DNA from: Pseudomonadota bacterium
GTDB lineage: Bacteria > Pseudomonadota > Alphaproteobacteria > UBA8366 > JADFVY01
Length of the DNA: 5,170 bases
Direction: 5' to 3'
Assembly (NCBI GenBank): GCA_030671915.1
Contig: DAOVHN010000222.1
Coordinates: forward strand, 1 to 5,170
Of the stretch, positions 1-5,170 are shown piece by piece. The notes beneath the pieces were generated by a model. That model was not told where the DNA came from and searched no databases. It was given only the letters and a program-made list of their open reading frames with translations. The translations under genes were made by a program, and so were the position numbers. How positions within the stretch are numbered: position 1 is the stretch's first letter; the number at the start of each line of letters is the position of its first letter.

Positions 1-144
1 CAGAGGGCCGCAGAGAAGACGCAGAGTTCTTGTTTTCCCTGCCTGCATTTCGTTGCGATGCAGTAGAATCATACAAATATAGAGGCTCAACAATATTTTT
101 CTCTGCGCCTTCTCTGCGGCCCTCTGTGTCCTTTGCGGTTAAAC
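1..144. repeat. Inverted-repeat element with low-G+C core, truncated at left edge
   Basis: Positions 1-26 and 101-126 are reverse complements at 25 of 26 positions; the only mismatch pairs position 19 with 108. The 74-base core between them (27-100) holds 27 G or C by my count (about 36%), far below the neighbouring genes. Beyond the right arm the same repetitive character continues to about 144, ending in TTTGCGGTTAAA, so the left arm probably also extends past the window start. Read on the minus strand, the right arm is a run of related 9-10-base units: CCGCAAAGGA, CACAGAGGG, CCGCAGAGAA, GGCGCAGAG. A small inner hairpin (CTGCAT 43-48 with ATGCAG 58-63) lies in the core. Nothing here looks coding. 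This form suits a dispersed intergenic repeat or a non-autonomous MITE-like element; a long stem-loop at the 3' end of the neighbouring operon is the alternative. No transposase is visible and target duplications cannot be judged. Confidence 0.75.
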
Positions 145-219
145 AATCGGGTAGCCGCAAGCGGCACAGTCCGTTGAGTGGTCGCATAGATAAGGGTGTC
201 TCTACGCTTCCGTGGTTGG

Positions 220-1851
220 TTAATCCTCCCCCCGCCGCTCCGCCTCGCGCGTCCTTAGCTCCCCGCGCATGATTTTGCCGGTGGTGGTCATGGGGAGCGA
301 GCTTACGAACTCGACCTCGCGGGGGTATTCGTGGGCGGCGAGGCGGGTTTTTACGTGGTCCTGGATCTCCCGCGCTAGCGCCGGTGTGCCTTCGAAGCCC
401 GGTCGCAGCATCACGAAGGCCTTGATTGACTGGGTGCGGACCGGGTCGGGCACGCCGATGACGGCGGCCATTGCCACCGCCATGTGGCGGGCCAGACAGT
501 CCTCGATCTCACCGGGGCCGACGCGATAGCCGGCCGTGGTGATGACGTCGTCGTCGCGCCCGACATAGTGGAAATAGCCGTCCTCATCGCGGGTGCCCCG
601 GTCGCCGGTCAGCAGCCAGTCGCCGGCGAACTTGTCCCGCGTCGCCTCCGGATTGTTCCAGTATTCCAGGAACATCACCGGGTCCGGCCGGCGCACCGCG
701 ATATTGCCCTCTATGCCGTCCAGCAGCTCGTTGCCTTCGTCGTCGACGATGCTGACGCGGTGGCCGGGGATGGCGCGGCCCATCGATCCGTGGCGCACAT
801 CCATGATGCCGGCGCAGTTGCCGACGACCAGGTTGCATTCGGTCTGGCCGTAAAATTCGTTGATGGTCAGCCCGAATGTCTCGCGCCCCCAGTCCAGTAA
901 TTCCGCGCCCAGCGTCTCGCCGCCAGACCCGATGGAACGCAGCTTGCAGTCGCGCGCCGCGAAGGGGCGTGGGCCGATCTGGCGCATCAGTTTCAGCGCG
1001 GTGGGCGGCATGAAGCTGTTGCGCACCTTGTGCCTGGCCATCAGGTGGTAAGCTTCTTCCGGGTCGAATTTCTGCGCCCGCCAGGTCAGCACCGGCACCC
1101 CGTGATGCAGCGACGGCAGCAGCACGTCGATCAGCCCGCCGATCCAGGCCCAGTCCGCCGGCGTCCAGAACAGGTCGCCCTTCTTCGGGAAAAACTCGTG
1201 TGGAAACTCAACGCCGGGCAGATGGCCCAGCAGGGTCCGGTGGGCATGCAGCGCACCCTTGGGCGGGCCGGTGGTGCCGGAGGTGAAGATAATCAGCGCG
1301 GGGTCGTCGGCGCGGGTCAGTTTGGGCTGGAAACTGTCATAGGACCGTGACAGCAACCGGTGGTAATCCTCCGCCCCGTCGCCGGGCCCGTCGACCGATA
1401 TGACCAGTTTCAGGTCGGGCAGGTTGCCGCGGACCGCGGCGATCTTGGCCAGCCCGATGGCGTCCGATATCAGCGCCCGCACGCCGGCCGCCCGTAGCCG
1501 GTATTCCAGCGCGTCCGCCCCGAACAGGGTGAACAACGGCACCGCGATCATGCCGCTCTTGTAGACCGCGATATGGGCGATTGCCGTCTCCGGCGCCTGG
1601 GGCAGCAGGATGCCGACCCGGTCGCCCGGCCTGATGCCGCGCGCGGCCAGTACATTGGCCAGCTTGTTGGATTGGCGCTTCAGGTCGCCGAAACTGTATG
1701 TCCTGACTCTGCCACCGGGTTGCGGGCAGATCAGCGCCGTAGCGCTGGCGTTCTGATGGTCGCAGATATCGACGCCGATATTGTAGGAGGCGGGGATGCG
1801 CCACCGGAATTTGTCGACGGTATCTTGATAGTTCCTGGCCGTTTGCAGCAT
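220..1851 (-). CDS. AMP-forming acyl-CoA synthetase (ANL superfamily), short/medium-chain type
   Basis: This 543-residue cytoplasmic enzyme should activate a carboxylic acid with ATP to an acyl-adenylate and then transfer the acyl group to CoA. All core ANL motifs are present: the phosphate-binding loop TSGTTGPPKG (190-199), YGQTE (334-338), TGD (415-417), the hinge region GRDDDVI (431-437) followed by GYRVGPGEIE (441-450), and the C-terminal TTTGKIMR (522-529), whose K526 is the adenylation lysine that is acetylated in related enzymes. At 543 residues it is shorter than classical acetyl-CoA synthetase (about 650) and fits the ACSM-like short/medium-chain group. The sequence does not fix the substrate; aromatic or branched acids are possible. 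It is the second gene of an operon, starting 17 bases after the aminotransferase stop. The ribosome site is weak: GAGGA overlapping that stop lies 14 bases from the ATG and AAGAG lies 8 bases away, so translational coupling is plausible. It ends with TAA and is complete. Confidence 0.95.
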   Translation of the reverse strand: MLQTARNYQDTVDKFRWRIPASYNIGVDICDHQNASATALICPQPGGRVRTYSFGDLKRQSNKLANVLAARGIRPGDRVGILLPQAPETAIAHIAVYKSGMIAVPLFTLFGADALEYRLRAAGVRALISDAIGLAKIAAVRGNLPDLKLVISVDGPGDGAEDYHRLLSRSYDSFQPKLTRADDPALIIFTSGTTGPPKGALHAHRTLLGHLPGVEFPHEFFPKKGDLFWTPADWAWIGGLIDVLLPSLHHGVPVLTWRAQKFDPEEAYHLMARHKVRNSFMPPTALKLMRQIGPRPFAARDCKLRSIGSGGETLGAELLDWGRETFGLTINEFYGQTECNLVVGNCAGIMDVRHGSMGRAIPGHRVSIVDDEGNELLDGIEGNIAVRRPDPVMFLEYWNNPEATRDKFAGDWLLTGDRGTRDEDGYFHYVGRDDDVITTAGYRVGPGEIEDCLARHMAVAMAAVIGVPDPVRTQSIKAFVMLRPGFEGTPALAREIQDHVKTRLAAHEYPREVEFVSSLPMTTTGKIMRGELRTREAERRGED

Positions 1852-1868
1852 GAGCGGCGCTCTTGTCC

Positions 1869-2774
1869 TCAGCCGTAATCGACCGGCGTGACCCAGGCCG
1901 GGTCGTCATGTTTGGCCCAGTACAGCTCCGTCAACCGACCGGTGATCGGGCCGGGTTTGCCCTCGCCGATGGCCTCGCCGTCGACGTGGGTCACCGGCAT
2001 GATGCCGCCAGCGGTCGAGGTCACGAAGATTTCGTCGGCGCCACGAAGCGCATCCGCGGTGACAGTTCCGATATCGACCGGGATTTGCAGCTCTTCGCAT
2101 AGCTGGATGGCGGTTTGCCGGGTAATGCCTTGCAGCACGCCGCGTTCGGCGGTGGCCGCCCGCCCGCCCCTGACCGCGAAGATGTTAAAGCCGGGCCCCT
2201 CGGTGACGTTGCCGGCCAGGTCCGTCAGCACGACGTTCTCGCCGCCGCGATCGTATGACTCAAACATGCCGGCAACGAAGTCCAACCAGTGATAATTTTT
2301 CACCGTGGGATCGACGGATTCCACCGGGATGCGTCTGGTTTCGGCGATCACGACATTGATGCCGCGCTCGCGCTGTTCGGTATTCATGATCCAGCCGAAG
2401 GGGATGGCGAAGGCGATGAAATTGTTGACCGCGTCGCGCGGGTCGCGGCTGAGGGTCGGCGAATAACCGCGGGTCAGGATCATCTCCACATAGGCTTCCC
2501 GCATGCCGGACCGGGACACGCATTCGTTCAAGATACTCGCCAGGCCGTCGCGGTCCACCGGCAGGGTCATGCGCAGCTTTTCCACCGAGGCCATGAAGCG
2601 ATCGATATGCCGGTCCAGCCGGAAGAATTTACCCTGCCAGACATGCACCACGTCATAGGTGGCGTCGGAGCGCAGGAAGCCCCAGTCCAGCACCGAAATC
2701 TTCGCCTCCGACAGTGGCCGGTAATCGCCGTCCACATAGGCGACGCCGTCGGGAAACCCTCCATCGGCTGCCAT
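1869..2774 (-). CDS. Class IV PLP aminotransferase, (R)-amine transaminase-like
   Basis: This 301-residue cytoplasmic enzyme belongs to the fold-type IV PLP family (branched-chain and D-amino acid aminotransferases, aminodeoxychorismate lyase). The Schiff-base lysine is K159 in DPTVKNYHW (155-163). E192 in TEGPGFNIF should contact the PLP ring nitrogen, R52 in the FRLDRHIDRF segment (51-60) is a candidate phosphate contact, and TSTAGGIMP (252-260) is the phosphate-binding loop. From memory, the whole chain matches (R)-selective amine transaminases of the Arthrobacter ATA-117 and Aspergillus terreus type better than IlvE: SEAKISVLDWGFLRSD (22-37), REAYVEMILTRGYSP (92-106), the lysine segment, TAGGIMPVT and the terminal TPVDY. 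IlvE-like or D-amino acid activity is not excluded, because KNY is also BCAT-like. The ATG has a good ribosome site, AAGGA 7 bases upstream. It is the first gene of the operon with the acyl-CoA synthetase and is divergent from the SDR gene. Confidence 0.93.
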   Translation of the reverse strand: MAADGGFPDGVAYVDGDYRPLSEAKISVLDWGFLRSDATYDVVHVWQGKFFRLDRHIDRFMASVEKLRMTLPVDRDGLASILNECVSRSGMREAYVEMILTRGYSPTLSRDPRDAVNNFIAFAIPFGWIMNTEQRERGINVVIAETRRIPVESVDPTVKNYHWLDFVAGMFESYDRGGENVVLTDLAGNVTEGPGFNIFAVRGGRAATAERGVLQGITRQTAIQLCEELQIPVDIGTVTADALRGADEIFVTSTAGGIMPVTHVDGEAIGEGKPGPITGRLTELYWAKHDDPAWVTPVDYG

Positions 2775-2781
2775 GATATTA

Positions 2782-2786
2782 TCCTT
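2782..2786 (-). promoter_or_regulatory. Shine-Dalgarno site of the aminotransferase gene
   Basis: On the minus strand AAGGA lies 7 bases before the ATG at 2774, preceded by an A-rich run (2785-2790). This supports 2774 as the start. Confidence 0.7.
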
Positions 2787-2822
2787 TTTTCTTTGCCTTC
2801 GCGCGGCGGCAGTCTAACCCTG

Positions 2823-2849
2823 TTCGCCCGGTGATGCCAGCGGGGCGAA
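2823..2849. promoter_or_regulatory. Spaced inverted repeat, possible operator in the divergent intergenic region
   Basis: TTCGCCC at 2823-2829 and GGGCGAA at 2843-2849 are perfect reverse complements separated by 13 bases. The half-site centres are 20 bases apart, close to two helical turns, which suits binding by a dimeric regulator on one DNA face. The site lies in the 126-base region between the divergent aminotransferase and SDR genes, 48 bases from one start codon and 51 from the other, so a single protein could control both. A 7-bp repeat can also arise by chance in G+C-rich DNA, and I see no regulator gene in the window. I could not assign convincing -35/-10 boxes in either direction. 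Confidence 0.35.
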
Positions 2850-2888
2850 AGCCTGCTAGAGCTACTGGTGGACGATCGAATAGCAGGG

Positions 2889-2894
2889 AAAGGA
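2889..2894 (+). promoter_or_regulatory. Shine-Dalgarno site that decides the SDR start
   Basis: AAAGGA lies 6 bases before the ATG at 2901. An in-frame GTG at 2868 would add 11 residues, but it has no comparable site and the extra residues precede the usual SDR N-terminus, so 2901 is preferred. Confidence 0.75.
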
Positions 2895-2900
2895 CGGGCG

Positions 2901-3731
2901 ATGTTTCAGGCTGATCTTCTGGCAGGAAAGCGAATTCTGGTTACCGGCGGCGGTACCGGGCTGGGCCTGTCGATGGGCCGGCGCTTCCGCGAACTGGGCG
3001 CCGAACTTGTGATTTGCGGCCGGCGCACCGAGGTTCTGGAAGAGGCGGCGAGGGAACTCGGCGGGGCCGAGACCCACGGCTGCGACATACGCGACGCGGG
3101 TGCGGTCGAGGCGATGCTGGACGCGATCTGGGAAGGCGGCCCGCTGGACGGGCTGGTCAACAACGCCGCCGGCAATTTCATCGCCCGCACCGAGACATTG
3201 TCGCCGCGCGCGGTGGACGCGGTGCTGGGCATTGTGTTGCATGGCACGGCCTATGTGACGCTGGGTTGTGGCCGGCGTTGGCTGGAGGCCGGGCGCAAGG
3301 CGACCGTGATGTCGATCGTCACCACCTACGCCTGGACCGGCTCGGCCTATGTCGTGCCGTCGGCCATGGCCAAGGCCGGCGTGTTGGCAATGACCCGCAG
3401 CCTGGCCGTCGAATGGGGCGGGCGGGGTGTGCGCCTCAATGCCATCGCGCCGGGTCCGTTCCCCACGCCGGGCGCCTGGGAGCGGCTGGTACCCAAGCCG
3501 GAAATGGCCGACATGATCGAAAAGCGCAATCCGCTGGCCCGGGCGGGCGAACATATCGAACTGGCGAATTTGGCCAGCTACCTGATGTCCGATTTCTCCG
3601 GCTATATGAACGGCGAGGTGGTCACCATCGACGGCGGCGAATGGCTGAAAGGCGCGGGCGAGTTCAACTTCATCGGCGACATGATGAGCGACGAAGACTG
3701 GGAGGCGATGCGCAAGGGCGGGAAGGGATAG
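2901..3731 (+). CDS. SDR-family oxidoreductase, 2,4-dienoyl-CoA reductase (DECR1-like)
   Basis: This 276-residue Rossmann-fold enzyme is predicted to reduce a 2,4-dienoyl-CoA (or related enoyl-CoA) with NADPH during beta-oxidation of unsaturated acids. The cofactor motif is TGGGTGLG (15-22), and R41-R42 after the second strand (ICGRR) indicate NADP(H). The motif NNAAGNF (87-93), the segments TTYAWTGSAYVVPSAMAKAG (141-160) and APGPFPT (183-189), and the C-terminal GEFNFIGDMMSDEDW (253-267) all match the pattern of mitochondrial DECR1. As in that subgroup, the classical YxxxK is replaced by SxxxK (S154, K158), with Y143 upstream taking the tyrosine role. In bacteria the better known dienoyl-CoA reductase is the unrelated flavoprotein FadH. 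Peroxisomal-type trans-2-enoyl-CoA reductase activity is the main alternative. The gene is divergent from the aminotransferase/ligase operon and its stop lies 3 bases from the convergent lipoprotein stop. Confidence 0.93.
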   Translation: MFQADLLAGKRILVTGGGTGLGLSMGRRFRELGAELVICGRRTEVLEEAARELGGAETHGCDIRDAGAVEAMLDAIWEGGPLDGLVNNAAGNFIARTETLSPRAVDAVLGIVLHGTAYVTLGCGRRWLEAGRKATVMSIVTTYAWTGSAYVVPSAMAKAGVLAMTRSLAVEWGGRGVRLNAIAPGPFPTPGAWERLVPKPEMADMIEKRNPLARAGEHIELANLASYLMSDFSGYMNGEVVTIDGGEWLKGAGEFNFIGDMMSDEDWEAMRKGGKG

Positions 3732-3734
3732 CCT

Positions 3735-4658
3735 TCAGGGCTCGATAGTGAGGGATACCTTGTTGGCGTTCCCGTCCTTGCCGGAGCCCGCCGCCGATTC
3801 GCCGGTTGTCCTGTATCGGCCCGAGGCCTTGGAGCCGTCGCCACACTGCAGTTCCCATGTGCCTTCCTGGACACTGCCCGCACCGGAGTCCGGTACCAGC
3901 GCCCCGTGGCACGAACCGCGTGCTCCCACGTAAATTCGCAGTTCGGTCTGCTGGTCTTTTTCACCGACATTTGCTGTCCCGCTTAATCGCTTCGTTCCAT
4001 CGCCTCCATCCCACACGACGACGAGATTACGTTGGCTTAAGGGGTCTTTGGCGCCGGGCCACCCCTCCGGCGGCTCGATTGGACCGTATTTCCGATGTCC
4101 GATGGCTTTGGCGATCGCCACCGCCTCGCCTTTCGTCATCATCGCGGTTTCGCCCTTGCAGTAGTAACCTCCGATCAACCTTGTGCCGCCGCCGCCGGAA
4201 CCGTAGGACGTGCCGAAGGTCTGCCGGAAGACGATGCAGGACAGTCTATCGGCGAGGAACGCCGCGTAGTCGATGCGTCCAATCTTGTTGACAGTCGCGC
4301 CCACCGGTCCGTGGGTTATTGCCCGGTTTTTGAATTGCCCCCAGTCGTCGATTGAGTCCTGTGGCGGGGTGACGTTCGGAAAATACAGTCTTGGCGGCAT
4401 CTCGATAAGGATAAGTTGGCCATGGGGAAATTCGCCCCGCGGCGGGCCGTACAACCCGACCGTCCGTTTGACGTATCTCTCGTCCTGGCCATAAATGAAT
4501 TTACGGTAACCGCCGTTCAGCCCCGGCGCGTAAAACTGAAGGCCGCTTTCCGCCTCGTCGATCTCACCGTATTCGGGGCCCAGCGCGTCGTCCGCGCAGC
4601 CGGCGAGGAACGGCGCCATTAGGGCTAAAATAGCCAGTTTCCGCTGGATGCAACCCAT
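3735..4658 (-). CDS. Predicted lipoprotein of unknown function
   Basis: I do not recognise the family. From the ATG at 4658 the product has 307 residues and opens with a typical lipoprotein signal: R6 and K7, a hydrophobic stretch LAILALMAPF (8-17), and the lipobox LAGC with lipidated C21. The residue after C21 is Ala, so an E. coli-type inner-membrane retention signal is absent and an outer-membrane location is likely. Two parts are visible. The first (about 40-190) has C141 and C167 around a glycine-rich loop (153-158). The second (about 210-307) looks like a small beta-rich domain with C250 and C272, the pattern GTWELQCGDG (266-275) and a Gly-rich end. Each Cys pair could form a periplasmic disulfide. 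The ATG has AGGGG 8 bases upstream; a TTG at 4697 would add 13 residues, overlap the upstream gene and spoil the signal peptide. It follows the DUF2927-like gene by 28 bases, probably in one operon. Confidence 0.8.
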   Translation of the reverse strand: MGCIQRKLAILALMAPFLAGCADDALGPEYGEIDEAESGLQFYAPGLNGGYRKFIYGQDERYVKRTVGLYGPPRGEFPHGQLILIEMPPRLYFPNVTPPQDSIDDWGQFKNRAITHGPVGATVNKIGRIDYAAFLADRLSCIVFRQTFGTSYGSGGGGTRLIGGYYCKGETAMMTKGEAVAIAKAIGHRKYGPIEPPEGWPGAKDPLSQRNLVVVWDGGDGTKRLSGTANVGEKDQQTELRIYVGARGSCHGALVPDSGAGSVQEGTWELQCGDGSKASGRYRTTGESAAGSGKDGNANKVSLTIEP

Positions 4659-4686
4659 AACTTCCGCCCCTTGCCGATACGTCCGA

Positions 4687-5170
4687 TTATTCCTCAATCA
4701 TTTCGCGGAAGATAGCACGGACGACGGGAATTGCATCCGCCTTTGAAATTCCGGGCGGCAACCGCGGGTCGTATAGCGCGCGCATCATCAGCCTGTCCCA
4801 TTTGGTCAGCTCGGATTCCCCGTGGGCATAGCTGATGGCCGAGCGGATACGGTGGGTATGGCCGCGCCAGCCCAGCGCGTGCAGCAGTTCATGCGTCAGG
4901 CAGTCGGTTCGCCATTCGTCTTCCCCGGTCATGCCGATATAGATACCAACAGTTTTAAGCCTACCATCCGAAGCGTCCCCGGTCCTGGCATAGCAGGCGG
5001 CTAACTGGTTCCCGTTGATGATGAATTCCCGCTTGTCGCTGAAATGAATTTCCAGCTCGATTCCGTCGGCGCCGGCTTTGACCCAATCCAGTTCCAGACC
5101 ACCCAGGTCCGCGAGTTCTGACAGGATTTCCTGCGTGGCCGCCACATTCTCCGGAGTGTCGCCCACCATC
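4687..5170 (-). CDS. DUF2927-like putative zinc metalloprotease, 5' end outside window
   Basis: About 160 C-terminal residues are visible (numbered here from the Met at 5169). I recognise a DUF2927-like pattern: a helix about tracking residue depth (ENVAATQEILSELADLGGLE, 7-26), a central segment with C59 and C90, and the closing LTKWDRLMMRALYDPRLPPG (121-140) with a helix to the TAA stop. Residues 93-106 read HELLHALGWRGHTH, an intact HExxH zinc signature followed by Gly and further histidines (H104, H106). The spacing is HExxHxxGxxxH, one residue longer than in metzincins. Many family members as I recall them carry a degenerate EE..Q version, so this copy may be catalytic. C59 and C90 could form a disulfide. 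The visible Met is probably internal, because family members usually have a signal peptide and more sequence upstream; no signal is seen here. The lipoprotein gene follows on the same strand. The substrate is unknown. Confidence 0.8.
   Translation of the reverse strand, partial: MVGDTPENVAATQEILSELADLGGLELDWVKAGADGIELEIHFSDKREFIINGNQLAACYARTGDASDGRLKTVGIYIGMTGEDEWRTDCLTHELLHALGWRGHTHRIRSAISYAHGESELTKWDRLMMRALYDPRLPPGISKADAIPVVRAIFREMIEE

Noticed and set aside
154..165. Hairpin GCCGC-AA-GCGGC as terminator of the ligase operon
   Set aside because: The stem is 5 bp at most with a 2-base loop and no T-run follows on the minus strand.
30..272. 80-residue plus-strand open frame across the left repeat
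   Set aside because: It runs through the inverted-repeat element and into the 3' end of the ligase gene on the other strand, has no domain-like composition, and ends in a Pro/Ala-rich shadow.
2777..2782. GATAAT on the minus strand as a -10 box for the aminotransferase
   Set aside because: It is 5/6 to TATAAT but ends only 2 bases before the ATG, so transcription would start inside the gene; no -35 box matches. It overlaps the ribosome site.
2289..2834. 181-residue plus-strand open frame opposite the aminotransferase gene
   Set aside because: It mirrors codons of the aminotransferase, has no recognisable domain, and no ribosome site or context supports it.
2868..2900. GTG at 2868 as the SDR start
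   Set aside because: It adds 11 residues with no good ribosome site, while the ATG at 2901 has AAAGGA at 6 bases.
2953..3383. Loss of the SDR catalytic tyrosine read as a sign of a dead enzyme
   Set aside because: Dienoyl-CoA reductases of the DECR type naturally have SxxxK with an upstream tyrosine, and all other motifs are intact.
2862..3554. 230-residue minus-strand open frame opposite the SDR gene
   Set aside because: It is rich in Arg, His, Gly and Ala with no motif, and lies fully opposite a well-supported SDR gene; long antisense frames are expected in G+C-rich DNA.
3730..3742. AGCC-TTCAG-GGCT hairpin between convergent genes as a bidirectional terminator
   Set aside because: The stem is only 4 bp, with no T-run on either side.
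4659..4697. TTG at 4697 as the lipoprotein start
   Set aside because: It would overlap the upstream gene and put 13 polar residues before a well-formed lipoprotein signal.

Overview
The window is a G+C-rich stretch of bacterial chromosome, most likely from an alphaproteobacterium (possibly Rhodospirillales-like). That placement rests on codon and G+C character, the protein families, and the DUF2927-type protein at the right edge, a family I associate mainly with Alphaproteobacteria. It is an inference; there is no rRNA or other taxonomic marker here. I see no tRNA, CRISPR array, transposase or phage gene.

Layout. (1) Positions 1-144 hold a low-G+C core flanked by 26-bp inverted arms (25/26 matches), built from degenerate 9-10-bp units. 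It looks like a dispersed repeat or MITE-like element cut by the left edge. (2) Positions 220-2774, minus strand, are a two-gene operon: a fold-type IV PLP aminotransferase closely resembling (R)-selective amine transaminases, then, 17 bases downstream, an AMP-forming acyl-CoA synthetase. (3) Positions 2775-2900 are the only divergent intergenic region and carry a spaced inverted repeat (TTCGCCC-N13-GGGCGAA) that could be an operator. (4) Positions 2901-3731, plus strand, encode a short-chain dehydrogenase/reductase of the 2,4-dienoyl-CoA reductase type. (5) Positions 3735-5170, minus strand, encode a 5'-truncated DUF2927-like protein with an intact HExxH motif, then a lipoprotein of unknown function 28 bases downstream. 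The lipoprotein stop lies 3 bases from the convergent SDR stop.

How the genes may work together. The central part looks catabolic. The ligase would make acyl-CoA from a carboxylic acid, the dienoyl-CoA reductase would remove an awkward double bond in an acyl-CoA, and the transaminase could turn an amine or amino acid into the carbonyl compound that feeds the route. The shared intergenic region would allow joint control. This is inferred from family and arrangement; the substrates cannot be read from sequence. The two right-hand genes look like a separate cell-envelope unit.

No clear new defence or mobile system is present. The points most worth a second look are the left-edge repeat, the (R)-amine-transaminase-like enzyme beside an acyl-CoA ligase, and the HExxH-containing DUF2927 protein paired with a lipoprotein.
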